This document shows positions 8,785 to 18,310 of a stretch of 64,000 nucleotides of DNA, piece by piece. The notes below the pieces were generated by a model. The model saw only the letters and a program-made list of their open reading frames with translations, made no database searches and had not been told where the DNA came from. The position numbers were made by a program, and so were the translations under genes. Position 1 is the first letter of the stretch; every line of letters starts with the position of its first letter. Where the stretch lies: the NCBI GenBank assembly GCA_947625495.1, contig CANQOQ010000002.1, forward strand, positions 58,306 through 122,305. The letters run 5' to 3'. The DNA comes from Candidatus Gastranaerophilales bacterium (lineage in GTDB: Bacteria > Cyanobacteriota > Vampirovibrionia > Gastranaerophilales > Gastranaerophilaceae).

Positions 8785-9993
8785 ATGAAAAAGCCCAAAA
8801 TATCAGTAATAGTACCTGTGTATAACGTAGAAAAATATTTAAAAGAATGCCTCAACAGCATTCTAAATCAAACTTTTTCAAATATAGAAATAATATGTGT
8901 AAATGACGGTTCAACGGATAGTTCAAGAAAAATACTCGAAGAATACAAAAGACAAGATTGCAGAATAAAAATTGTAGATAAAGAAAACGGCGGACTCTCA
9001 TCAGCAAGAAATGCGGGATTAAAAGTTGCAGAGGGTGAGTTTATAAGTTTTATAGATTCTGATGACTGGATTGATACAAGAATGCTTGAAAAGTTATATA
9101 AAAGCATGACGGAATATAATACAGATATAACTATTTGTGCGGTTCACCAGTATGACGAACAGAAACAAGCCATTGATGATTCAAATAAATATTATACATT
9201 GGGATTTTTTGATAATTCATTTGATAATAGAGCCTTTAATTATAAGGATACAAAGCCATTCATAATGGATGTTTGTGTAATGGCATGGAATAAATTATAC
9301 AGAAAAAGTTTAATAGATAAATATAATGCTCAATTTCCCGACGGTTTAATATTTGAAGACGGGCCTTTCTTTTTTTCCATATTTTTTAAAACAAACCGTG
9401 TTTCTATAGTAAGAGATTTTTTGTATTACTATAGAATCAACCGAAAAGGCTCTATTGTACAAAAAGCGGGTAAAAAATATCTTGATATTATTGATATTGC
9501 GGAATTAATGCTTGAGAGAATAAATGAACTTGAGGATTGTGAAGAAATCAGAGATTCATTTTGTAAAAAGAAAGCAGAAGATTTCATATTCAGATTTGAA
9601 AATCTAAAATTGAAATACAAATTACCTTTCGCAAGGAAATTAAAAGAAAAAAGCTCGCTTGTTAATGAGAATCTTTACACCTCAAGAATATTAAAAGGCG
9701 GATTTTTATATAATTATCATTTATTTCAGGGTCTTAAAACAGGAAATATTTTTGAATTTTATAAAAGAAAATATATCATTAAATCCATGTATAAACTTAT
9801 GGAAATATTATATAAAGAAGAAGGTGTCTTTTATTTTAAATACAAATCGTTAATTTTTAAAATAAAAAAACATCCTAAAATCTTTGATATTTACTACTAT
9901 AATGATAAAATTTATATATCAATCTTGAAAAAAATAAAATTGCAATTTAACTTTAAATTTTCAAATCTGGAGAAATTTAACGAAAATGACTAA
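8785..9993 (+). CDS. GT2 glycosyltransferase, paralogue of the preceding gene
   Basis: A 402-residue GT2 enzyme, nearly collinear with the gene before it: the same ISVIVPVYNVEKYLKE, VNDGSTD, GGLSSARNAGL and FIDSDDW (DxD at 91-93), MAWNKLYRKS, FEDGPFFF and YYRINRKGS, and the same C-terminal IKKHPKIFDIYYY. The middle (about 260-330) differs most, where acceptor specificity would lie. It overlaps the next gene by 8 bases. Confidence 0.9.
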   Translation: MKKPKISVIVPVYNVEKYLKECLNSILNQTFSNIEIICVNDGSTDSSRKILEEYKRQDCRIKIVDKENGGLSSARNAGLKVAEGEFISFIDSDDWIDTRMLEKLYKSMTEYNTDITICAVHQYDEQKQAIDDSNKYYTLGFFDNSFDNRAFNYKDTKPFIMDVCVMAWNKLYRKSLIDKYNAQFPDGLIFEDGPFFFSIFFKTNRVSIVRDFLYYYRINRKGSIVQKAGKKYLDIIDIAELMLERINELEDCEEIRDSFCKKKAEDFIFRFENLKLKYKLPFARKLKEKSSLVNENLYTSRILKGGFLYNYHLFQGLKTGNIFEFYKRKYIIKSMYKLMEILYKEEGVFYFKYKSLIFKIKKHPKIFDIYYYNDKIYISILKKIKLQFNFKFSNLEKFNEND

Positions 9994-11383
9994 AATTTCC
10001 GTAATAATTCCATATCATAATGTAGAAAAATATATAGAACAAAGTATAACAAGTGTTATAAATCAAACTTTAAATGATATAGAAATTATTTGCATAAACG
10101 ATTTTTCAACGGATAGTTCGGAAGAAATAGTAAGAAAGTATGCCCAAAATGATTCAAGAATAAAAATGCTGTCAACAAATAAGCTGTCAGGACAAGCACA
10201 TGCCAGAAATATGGGACTTGATATAGCCGAGGGTGAATATATAGGATTTGTAGATTCTGATGATTGGGTTGAAGCCGGTATGTTTGAGAAAATGTATAAT
10301 AAAGCCAAACTGCATGATACCGATATTACTATGTGTTTAGCTAAATTATATGATGATAAAACTAAAGAATATTCACAAAATGATTATTATGACTTAAAAA
10401 ATCTTGAAAAATTTAAAGAAAATTCTTTTAACTGTTATGATACAAAAGATGAAATTTTAAATATAAATGTCGTAATTTGGAATAAAATATACAAGAATGA
10501 ATTTTTAAAAACTGCGGGAGAAAAATTCCCCGATGGCTTTATATATGAAGACCTGCCATTTTTCTTCGGCACATATTTAAAAGCCAAAAGAGTAAATATT
10601 GTATGGGATTGGCTATATTATTACCGCCAAAATAGGATTTACTCTACCATGCAAAATATAGATAAAAAAGTTTATGACAGAATACCCATGGTTTCTCTTA
10701 CATACAACAAATTAAAAGAAGCACCATTTTATAAAGAAAAAGAAACCGAGATTTTAAGCTGGATAATAGATGATATTTTTCATCGTTTTACTTTGTTAGA
10801 TGAAAAATATTACAAAGAATACTTTTATAATATGAAGAAATTTTTCTCCGGTTTTGATTTAACTGAAGATGAAAAATCAAAACTTGATGTTTGCTATGCT
10901 TATGAAGAATTTTTAAATATATTAAAAAACAATTATTTTGATTTCGGAAAATTTTTAATAGAAAAATATAAAACTACAAACAAAAAAATTAAAACAATAC
11001 TGCATGAGAGAAACATAATAATAAAAGAAATCAACGATAAATGGCAGCAATATTATGATAAAGAAAAAGAAAGCTGGCAGGAATATATTGATAATGAAAA
11101 AAAAGAACATGAAAATTATGTCAAAAGTCTTAACATACAAATGATTGAACAAGAACTTGCATTAAAGAAATGGCAGTCAAAATCATTAAGAGAACAGGAA
11201 GAAAAACTTAACGCTGATTTTAAATGGAAACTGCAAAACCAAAAATATATGTATTTAATTGCTCTTAAAAAACAAAAAGATTATTATGAAAATAGTTTTT
11301 TATCAGTTAAAATAAACTTAAAGATAAAAAAATTTATAGGTCAGGCAAAAAATAAAATTAAAAATATTTTTAAGAAAAACTAG
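9986..11383 (+). CDS. GT2 glycosyltransferase with C-terminal coiled coil
   Basis: GT2 catalytic domain in residues 1-325: ISVIIPYHNVEKYIEQ, INDFSTD, GFVDSDDW (DxD 90-92), VIWNKIYKNEFL, FPDGFIYEDLPFFF and YYRQNRIYS. Residues about 330-440 form a charged coiled coil (NDKWQQYYDKEKESWQEYID and onward) and the end is basic (KKFIGQAKNKIKNIFKKN), possibly membrane-binding. The catalytic part is closest to the protein encoded at 5808-7595. It overlaps the upstream gene by 8 bases. Confidence 0.9.
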   Translation: MTKISVIIPYHNVEKYIEQSITSVINQTLNDIEIICINDFSTDSSEEIVRKYAQNDSRIKMLSTNKLSGQAHARNMGLDIAEGEYIGFVDSDDWVEAGMFEKMYNKAKLHDTDITMCLAKLYDDKTKEYSQNDYYDLKNLEKFKENSFNCYDTKDEILNINVVIWNKIYKNEFLKTAGEKFPDGFIYEDLPFFFGTYLKAKRVNIVWDWLYYYRQNRIYSTMQNIDKKVYDRIPMVSLTYNKLKEAPFYKEKETEILSWIIDDIFHRFTLLDEKYYKEYFYNMKKFFSGFDLTEDEKSKLDVCYAYEEFLNILKNNYFDFGKFLIEKYKTTNKKIKTILHERNIIIKEINDKWQQYYDKEKESWQEYIDNEKKEHENYVKSLNIQMIEQELALKKWQSKSLREQEEKLNADFKWKLQNQKYMYLIALKKQKDYYENSFLSVKINLKIKKFIGQAKNKIKNIFKKN

Positions 11384-11390
11384 GCAATAA

Positions 11391-12884
11391 ATGGATAATC
11401 AGGAAGATAAATATTTAAATCTTGAAAAAAAATATCAAGAATCCCTAAACTCTCAAAAAAGGTATTATGAGAGTGAAATTTCATTAATTAAATCTAAAAA
11501 TGAATATGAAATCGAAAAAATAAAGATAGAATATGAAAATAAGATTTTTGAAGAATTAAAAAAACAAGAAAACTATAATAACGTTAAAAATGTTGAAGAT
11601 TTGGAAAATCAAAAAAAATATTATTTATCAGAGTTGGAATCTCAAAGAAATTGGTATGAAGAAGAGATAAAAAGACGCTGCAAGGAAGTAGAAAACTGGC
11701 ATATAAATAATCTTCAAAAAGAAACAAAAAAATATGAAGAAATGCTTCAAGCACAGCAAGATAAACATAAAGCACTCCAGGATGCTTTATCAATTCATAT
11801 CCAAGAACAGCAAGAATACTATGAAAACGAACTAAAACCGTTTAAACGTCTTATCAAAATCAGAAAAAAAATACTAAGAATTTTATCTAAATTTGAAAAA
11901 AAACAAAATAAAGAAATAACGATAAATGAAATTCAAACAGGTGATAACGAAAACAAAGTAAAAGTATCGGTGATATTACCTGTATACAATGTAGGTAAAT
12001 ATTTAAGGCAGTCACTTGACAGTCTTATAAACCAGACATTAAAAGATATTGAAATTATATGCGTAAATGACGGTTCAACGGATGATTGCTATGAAATTCT
12101 TGAAGAATACAAACAAAAAGACTCAAGAATAAAAGTAATACATAAGGAAAATAAAGGAACAGGCGCCGCAAGAAATGACGGATTAAGAATAGCATCAGGT
12201 GAATGTATAGGCTTTGTCGACCCTGATGACTGGGTAAAACCTGATATGTACGAAAAACTATATTCTTTAATAAAAGAAAAAAATCTTGAAATAGCAATGT
12301 GCATGCCTGACGGTTATGATGAAAAAAATAATAAAACCGCACCGTTCCCTTATTTTGTTGATTCAAATTTTGATAATATACCCTCCGGCAGAATATTTAA
12401 TTTATGGGATATATCACCGTTTCAATATCCTATGTGCGTGTGGAATAAATTATATACAAAAGAATTGTTTGATAAAAATCATATAGAATTTGCGGAAGGA
12501 CTTGATTTTGAAGACCATAAAGTTATTTTTGGCGCCTTATTAACAGCCAGAAGAATGTACTTTATTAAAGATAAACTATATGTATACAGATACAATAGAG
12601 AAGGCTCCGTTTTAACCGATAACAATCAAAGATTAATTGACCATATTGAAATATTTAATATTGTTGAAAATATTTTAAAAGAAACAAATACCTATAATGA
12701 ATTCAGAAATGATTTTCTTGTTTATAAAATTCATAACTTATTGTATTACTACGGGATGATTAAAGACGAATACAAACAAGAATATTATCAGAACATGGTT
12801 AAATCAATAAAAGAAACCAATCTTAATGAAGAAGAATTAAAAATGCTTACGAACAAATATCCCGAATTAAATTCATATATATAA
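11391..12884 (+). CDS. GT2 glycosyltransferase with N-terminal coiled coil
   Basis: The domain order is reversed relative to its neighbours. Residues 1-165 are charged coiled coil (YLNLEKKYQESLNSQKRYYE and onward) and 166-190 are a basic linker. The GT2 domain runs from about 190 to 497, with VSVILPVYNVGKYLRQ, VNDGSTDD and GFVDPDDW, where the DxD reads D277-P-D279. CVWNKLYTKELF, GLDFEDHKVIFG and YRYNREGS follow. It starts 7 bases after the previous gene and is the last enzyme of the cluster. Confidence 0.9.
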   Translation: MDNQEDKYLNLEKKYQESLNSQKRYYESEISLIKSKNEYEIEKIKIEYENKIFEELKKQENYNNVKNVEDLENQKKYYLSELESQRNWYEEEIKRRCKEVENWHINNLQKETKKYEEMLQAQQDKHKALQDALSIHIQEQQEYYENELKPFKRLIKIRKKILRILSKFEKKQNKEITINEIQTGDNENKVKVSVILPVYNVGKYLRQSLDSLINQTLKDIEIICVNDGSTDDCYEILEEYKQKDSRIKVIHKENKGTGAARNDGLRIASGECIGFVDPDDWVKPDMYEKLYSLIKEKNLEIAMCMPDGYDEKNNKTAPFPYFVDSNFDNIPSGRIFNLWDISPFQYPMCVWNKLYTKELFDKNHIEFAEGLDFEDHKVIFGALLTARRMYFIKDKLYVYRYNREGSVLTDNNQRLIDHIEIFNIVENILKETNTYNEFRNDFLVYKIHNLLYYYGMIKDEYKQEYYQNMVKSIKETNLNEEELKMLTNKYPELNSYI

Positions 12885-12910
12885 ACGGTAAAAAAACAAC
12901 AAAGAACCTG

Positions 12911-12916
12911 TATAAT
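12911..12916 (+). promoter_or_regulatory. -10 box before the 170-residue gene
   Basis: TGTATAAT, with an expected start near 12923, an AAGGGAAA ribosome-binding site just after it and ATG at 12940. It separates this gene from the glycosyltransferase cluster. Confidence 0.45.
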
Positions 12917-12939
12917 ATCAGCAAGGGAAAATTGTATAA

Positions 12940-13452
12940 ATGGAAATACCGTCAAATAATATAAATCAGCCCGTAACGTTTTATACAAAAAATACAGGCA
13001 ATACAATTAACATGGCAATAGACGATAATCAATTTTATCAGTCAAATATTTTTTCGCCCGAATTAAATGAACAAATAATAAACAATAAAAAAGTTACAAA
13101 ACCAATAAGAAAAAAAAGGAAAAATAAACGGCTAAATACATTAGATAGTGATTATCTTCCCGATGCAATCGATGAAGAAGATGGGAATTTTTTTATAAAA
13201 TCATCATTAAATATACAAAAAAAAATAGAGTACATTTTGGAAAACCTGCCTTTAATAAATTATTTTTATATGAGAAATAAAGGTAAAAAAATAAGACAGA
13301 CAGTCGAAATATTAAATGATATTAATGAAAACGTAGATGAACTATTAAACAGCAAAGTACCCTATGGAGAAGAAAAAGAAATCTACAGCTCTGTTGCAAA
13401 AAATTTAGGAAAAGCTATAAACCTTATAGGTAAAGCAAATAAAAAGATTTAA
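12940..13452 (+). CDS. Hypothetical protein (170 aa)
   Basis: Not recognised. The N-terminal third is polar and probably disordered, residues about 53-67 are strongly basic (KPIRKKRKNKRLN), and the C-terminal half is predicted helical (QKKIEYILENLPLINYFYM, then RQTVEILNDINENVDELLNS). There is no signal peptide or membrane segment. An AAGGGAAA site precedes the ATG at good distance. It lies between the glycosyltransferase cluster and ftsZ; no function is suggested. Confidence 0.6.
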   Translation: MEIPSNNINQPVTFYTKNTGNTINMAIDDNQFYQSNIFSPELNEQIINNKKVTKPIRKKRKNKRLNTLDSDYLPDAIDEEDGNFFIKSSLNIQKKIEYILENLPLINYFYMRNKGKKIRQTVEILNDINENVDELLNSKVPYGEEKEIYSSVAKNLGKAINLIGKANKKI

Positions 13453-13616
13453 AAAAAATTAATAAAAAAACATAAACATATATTAAATTTTTAGAGTTTT
13501 TTTCTTTACTAATTAATAAATTTACAATAGTATGTAGATAGAGGATTTATCTGCCGCTCATGATATTGGGAAGTCAGACAAAATACTTGTGTAGAATAAA
13601 AAAAGAGGGCGAATAA

Positions 13617-14783
13617 GTGGAAAATTTTGTTCCGGACATATTTGGGAAAAAAGAGAATTCTAATAATCAAAATCCGTCAGCAGTAGGCGGAACACCTGCA
13701 GATATAAAAGTAATAGGTGTAGGCGGCGGCGGTGGTAATGCCGTTAACCGAATGATAAAAGCAGGACTTTCAGGTGTTGAATTTTGGGCAATGAATACAG
13801 ATGTTCAAGTGCTTGAAATGTCATTGGCTGAAAATAAAATAAGAATAGGCAGCAAGTTGACAAACGGACTTGGTGCCGGCGGTAACCCTGAAAAAGGTGA
13901 AAAGTCCGCAGAAGAAACAAGAGATGATATCGTTAATGCAATCGGAAAAGCAGATATGGTATTTGTTACAGCCGGCATGGGCGGTGGAACCGGTACGGGT
14001 GCTGCTCCTGTTGTTGCAAGAATTGCAAAAGAATTAGGCGCATTAACAATCGGTGTTGTTACAAAACCGTTTAGTTTCGAAGGTAAAAAGAGAATGAATC
14101 AAGCTGTTCAAGGGCTTGAAAAATTAAAAGAAACCGTTGATGCATTAATTGTTATACCGAACGACAAGCTTTTAGAAGTTGTAGACAGAAGAACAACAAT
14201 GAGAGAAGCATTCCAAGTTGTTGATGAAGTTCTCTTAAGAGGTGTTCAAGGTATATCAGATATAATTACCGTTCCCGGAATGATAAATGTAGACTTTGCC
14301 GATGTAAGAAGCGTAATGGAATCATCAGGTTCGGCTCTAATGGGTATCGGAAGAGGAACAGGCGAAGGCAGAGCATTAGAAGCTGCTAAATCCGCTATCA
14401 ATTCACCATTGCTTGAAACATCGATTAACGGTGCATCAGGTATTATAATGAATGTAACAGGCGGACCTGATATGACATTATATGAAGTAACTGATGCTGC
14501 TCAAGTTATTCATGATGCGGTTTCTGAAGATGCTACAGTTCACTTCGGTGCTGTTATTGATGACAGAATTCAAGGTGAAATTCAGATTACCGTTATTGCA
14601 ACAGGTTTTGAATTAAAAAGAACCGAATTAGACAGATTCGGTCAACAGGAAAAAGAAGATAAAGGTTTAGGTGCTATGGATTTATTCGGCAACGGACTTA
14701 ATAATCCCGCTAGTAAACTGAATAAATCACCTAATGAATTTGCAAGTAACATCCTTGATATTCCTGAATTTTTAAAGAAATAG
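13617..14783 (+). CDS. ftsZ: Cell division protein FtsZ
   Basis: Tubulin-like GTPase that forms the cytokinetic ring. The start is GTG, preceded by GAGG (13605-13608). Motifs: [19 protein letters not shown], the tubulin signature [13 protein letters not shown], and [19 protein letters not shown]. The GTPase and C-terminal domains reach about residue 325. A short linker leads to the conserved tail LDIPEFLKK, which binds FtsA/SepF-type partners. At 388 residues the length is normal. It stands alone, with a terminator directly behind it; ftsA and ftsQ are not adjacent. Confidence 0.98.
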   Translation: MENFVPDIFGKKENSNNQNPSAVGGTPADIKVIGVGGGGGNAVNRMIKAGLSGVEFWAMNTDVQVLEMSLAENKIRIGSKLTNGLGAGGNPEKGEKSAEETRDDIVNAIGKADMVFVTAGMGGGTGTGAAPVVARIAKELGALTIGVVTKPFSFEGKKRMNQAVQGLEKLKETVDALIVIPNDKLLEVVDRRTTMREAFQVVDEVLLRGVQGISDIITVPGMINVDFADVRSVMESSGSALMGIGRGTGEGRALEAAKSAINSPLLETSINGASGIIMNVTGGPDMTLYEVTDAAQVIHDAVSEDATVHFGAVIDDRIQGEIQITVIATGFELKRTELDRFGQQEKEDKGLGAMDLFGNGLNNPASKLNKSPNEFASNILDIPEFLKK

Positions 14784-14801
14784 TTTTTTCTTAATAATAA
14801 A

Positions 14802-14831
14802 AAAGAGAGAGTTTTTATCTCTCTTTTTTTT
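14802..14831. terminator. Bidirectional terminator between ftsZ and the M16 peptidase gene
   Basis: AAAGAGAGA (14802-14810) pairs with TCTCTCTTT (14818-14826) around a 7-base loop, with a T-run on the plus side and a T-rich stretch on the minus side. It overlaps the stop codon of the convergent peptidase gene. Confidence 0.85.
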
Positions 14832-17670
14832 ATTTTAAATTTAAAGAATCAAGAGTTTTTTGACTGGCCACAATTGATGTAATAGGAGGATTCTTAAATA
14901 CATAATCAGCAGCAGCCCTGATATCTTCTTTTGTTATTTTATCAATGATATCAAGACTTTTTGAGTAATATTCCCTGCCGTATATATTATGCTTAATATT
15001 ATCGGCGATATCTGCTTTATCAATATTTGATTCAAAAGTATTCAGCAGAATTGTTTTATATTGTGTTTTTGCAGATTCAAGTTCTTCATCCGTAACAAAA
15101 TCTGTTTTTAATTTGTCAACATTACGTTTAAATCCGGATAATGCTTTATTAACATTTTCAGGTGAAGCTTCAGGGGTAATATCAGAATCAGTTGAAGTAT
15201 CAATATACAATTGAACTTCACCTCTGTTCCCATCCTTCACTACATGAGAACCTACCGTATAAGCTATTTTTTCATTATTTCTTAAATCTTCAAATAACCT
15301 CGAAGACATTCCGCCCGAACCTAAAATTAAATCAAGCAATTCAATTTTTATTTGATCCTCAATATTACCGTTATTCAAAAATTGATATGATTGAACAACA
15401 GAAGCTTGGGCATTATTCTCCGCAGCAGTTAGTATTTTTTCCTGCGTATTTACCCGATATTTATCTTCTTGCAAACTTTTACCCTTTACAAAAGTCTTAA
15501 ACAAAGGAAAATCTTGAGATAAATTATTTACAAGGCTATATTCAATATTGGGATTTTTACTGACAGGAGCTGCCAAGGAAACATTCGCTTGAGAATTGTT
15601 TAGCATTTTATTATATATTTGAATTACATCATTAAGTGTTAATTTATCTAGTTCTTTTAATTGCTCTTCCTTAGTCGCATAATATTTGGAGTTTGGATTT
15701 AATTCTTTACCCAATAAATCATCAGGACTATTTTTACTGTTTAAAAGGGTATCTTTTACTATGAGTTTAGCTCTGTCAAATTCAGTCTGAGTAAAATTGG
15801 GAGATAAAAGTGTTTCTTTTATCAAAGCCAAAGCTGCATTACTATTATCGGATTTAAAATCAGAAGAAACTGCAATACCTTTATTTGAAACAGCAAAACC
15901 TATTGATGAATTATTTTCTTTCATTAGCTTGGAATATAAAATATTATTTTTAAATAAACTGCCTCTGTTTAAAAGTTCCGAAAGAACCATTGCAGCAGCT
16001 TTTGAAATACTATTATCAGTATCTGTTTCAATAATTAAATATAATTCGGCATCAGCTTGATTATCAACATCCAATATAGACACTTCAATATTATTGATTA
16101 AACGGAATTCTTTTAATTTATTGATTTCTTCTTCAACATCTGCTTTAGGGTTATATGATTTTCCGAAAGAAATATTTGAAGCTTTATTATTTACATTTTT
16201 ATAATTATTTATTATTTCTTCATCAGATATTGAAGCAGGGTGAGATATACAAACAGATACTTTATTTAAGTCCAGATATTTTCTTGCCAAGTTTAAAATA
16301 TCATTAGGCGTAGTTGAGGAAATATTATTTTTAAATTCCTGATAATAATTTAAGTCATTATTGTTAACCATCTGTATAAGCTGTGCACTGATATTTCCCG
16401 AAAATTGAGAATCATTGTTCAAAGAATTAATTTGATTATCAATAAGAGTATTGAGTGAATTACAATCAGGTGCATTATTAATAAAACTATTAATACCTTC
16501 ATATATAATTTTAAGAACTTCTTCGGAGTATTTTTCAGGCAGCTCAATATTTAGAGTAATAACTCTTGGAGCATCAATGTCAGAAGATAACTGTTCAACA
16601 TCAAAATTTAGGGAGATTCCATATTTATCAAGTTTTTGAGATAATTCAGACTCATTAGAATTCAATAAAGACAGCATTAATCTGATTTTTTCGTATTCTC
16701 TGACGGAAGTTCCCTGAGGAACAGGAAATCCCATAACAATCGTAGTATTAGGGCTGCTGCTTTGTTTTATATCACACCTGATTGGTTTACCTATTGGAAC
16801 TAATTTAGGATAATTTCTTTTATTTGTTTTACTCAAATCAGGCTTTTTATTATAGTATTTAGAAACAAGTTTAATAGTTTCATCAACATCCACATCTCCT
16901 GTTATAACGGTAATAGCATTATCTGGTGTATACCATGTATTATAATAATCAATAACATCATCACGAGTTAGTTTGTTAATGTTATCTTTAGTTCCGATTA
17001 ATATATCATCAGAAGAAGAATTAAAAGAAAACAAATTTTTAAACATTAATGACCATGTTTTATTTAAAGGATTGTCCGAACACATATCAATTTCCTGTTT
17101 AACCGGTTCTTTCTCTTTTTCAAGCTGTTCTTTAGGGAAAGTCGGGAACTGAGTTTGATATGCATTTAATTTAATTGATTCTTCTAAGGACTTATCATTA
17201 AGCAGTTGCAAATTAAGGTGGTATTGAGTCTCACAGGTATTAGTATATGCATTTGTCCGACCGCCCATTAATGTAAGTTTTTTGTCATATTCACCTGGAG
17301 GTAAATCTTTACTTCCGTTAAAAAGATTGTGTTCTATAAAGTGGCTTATTCCCCTTTTTTCATCAGGTTCATTTAACGAACCGACATTAAAAGAAGTTCT
17401 TATATATGTAGGACCTTTTTTAGGCAGTATAACAACTTTTTGACCGTTAGAAAGTTTATATAAAGCAGCTTTTTGATTTATACCGGCAACAGGTATATCG
17501 GCAATTTTTGTATAAGAAACAGGTAAATTTGCATTTACCATTGATATACCGGCAGTATTCACAGATGGCAATACCGATTCATTTGAAGCAAAAGATGTTT
17601 CTTTTTTGTCCTTCAGGCATTTATTTTCTGTATTAATTATATTATTACTTATTTTTGGTACTATTTTCAT
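14830..17670 (-). CDS. M16 family zinc metallopeptidase (two-unit, pitrilysin/PqqL-like)
   Basis: About 946 residues, the length of a fused N+C M16 peptidase. The N-terminal unit carries the inverted zinc motif HFIEH (about residues 114-118 counted from the upstream TTG) and a distal Glu within EKEPVKQEI about 79 residues on. GGRTNAYTNTCETQYHL and the second, inactive unit (LLDLILGSGGMSSRLFEDLR, then KIAYTVGSH) follow. It cleaves peptides or small proteins inside a closed chamber. No signal peptide is visible, so the location is uncertain. A TTG at 17682 would add four residues; I prefer the ATG at 17670. It ends in the terminator shared with ftsZ. Confidence 0.9.
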   Translation of the reverse strand: MKIVPKISNNIINTENKCLKDKKETSFASNESVLPSVNTAGISMVNANLPVSYTKIADIPVAGINQKAALYKLSNGQKVVILPKKGPTYIRTSFNVGSLNEPDEKRGISHFIEHNLFNGSKDLPPGEYDKKLTLMGGRTNAYTNTCETQYHLNLQLLNDKSLEESIKLNAYQTQFPTFPKEQLEKEKEPVKQEIDMCSDNPLNKTWSLMFKNLFSFNSSSDDILIGTKDNINKLTRDDVIDYYNTWYTPDNAITVITGDVDVDETIKLVSKYYNKKPDLSKTNKRNYPKLVPIGKPIRCDIKQSSSPNTTIVMGFPVPQGTSVREYEKIRLMLSLLNSNESELSQKLDKYGISLNFDVEQLSSDIDAPRVITLNIELPEKYSEEVLKIIYEGINSFINNAPDCNSLNTLIDNQINSLNNDSQFSGNISAQLIQMVNNNDLNYYQEFKNNISSTTPNDILNLARKYLDLNKVSVCISHPASISDEEIINNYKNVNNKASNISFGKSYNPKADVEEEINKLKEFRLINNIEVSILDVDNQADAELYLIIETDTDNSISKAAAMVLSELLNRGSLFKNNILYSKLMKENNSSIGFAVSNKGIAVSSDFKSDNSNAALALIKETLLSPNFTQTEFDRAKLIVKDTLLNSKNSPDDLLGKELNPNSKYYATKEEQLKELDKLTLNDVIQIYNKMLNNSQANVSLAAPVSKNPNIEYSLVNNLSQDFPLFKTFVKGKSLQEDKYRVNTQEKILTAAENNAQASVVQSYQFLNNGNIEDQIKIELLDLILGSGGMSSRLFEDLRNNEKIAYTVGSHVVKDGNRGEVQLYIDTSTDSDITPEASPENVNKALSGFKRNVDKLKTDFVTDEELESAKTQYKTILLNTFESNIDKADIADNIKHNIYGREYYSKSLDIIDKITKEDIRAAADYVFKNPPITSIVASQKTLDSLNLK

Positions 17671-17794
17671 ACATTTATACAAAAATAAACATATAGCATT
17701 ATTGCTTTTAAATAAAATAATTCATATAATATTTTACAAAATTAAATAATAGCAAAAAATAAATTTATAAGTTTTAAGTACTAAAGAGAAAAGC

Positions 17795-18310
17795 ATGCAT
17801 AAAATAACAAGTCTATATCCGCAATATGAAAGAAGCCAAGACAGGAGACAGCAAAACATACCTGTTTTAGTTGAACGCCGTTCGGGAAAAGAAAGGCGGA
17901 ATTCTGATAGGATAGCTTTAGACAGACAATTGACAAAAGATTTATTTGAAGTAAAAAGTCAAGTTGCAAAACTTGAAACAATGATGCCTAAATTATTTGA
18001 ATTAAATGTAACAAAACAAGCACCGACATTTGGGTCTATGAATAATATGACCCAAGACATTTTAGTAAAAGAATCAAAACCGGATATGGCTGAAATAGCA
18101 AGACAGGAAGCAAAACTTCATGAAAAGGCTTCAACTTCTTTTCAGATTGGTATAATTGCCGCAGCTCTTGCCGGTGCAATTGTTATATCTTTTATGGGTT
18201 CAACCGGTGCTGTTATTGCTATCGGAACTGTTTTATATATAGGAGCAAGAATCCTTAAAACAATGATTTCCAAAGAAATAGAAGAAGATAAAAAATCAAA
18301 CAGATTTTGA
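17795..18310 (+). CDS. Hypothetical membrane protein with ERRSGKERR motif
   Basis: A 171-residue protein. The first 50 residues are basic with an arginine motif (QDRRQQN, VERRSGKERRNSDR), then a short coiled coil (LFEVKSQVAKLETMMPKLFE). Two hydrophobic segments near the C-terminus (about 116-135 and 138-156) are followed by a charged tail. The basic N-terminal part is probably cytoplasmic. An AAAGAGA site precedes the ATG. The last 15 bases overlap the end of the convergent gene. No family is recognised. Confidence 0.65.
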   Translation: MHKITSLYPQYERSQDRRQQNIPVLVERRSGKERRNSDRIALDRQLTKDLFEVKSQVAKLETMMPKLFELNVTKQAPTFGSMNNMTQDILVKESKPDMAEIARQEAKLHEKASTSFQIGIIAAALAGAIVISFMGSTGAVIAIGTVLYIGARILKTMISKEIEEDKKSNRF

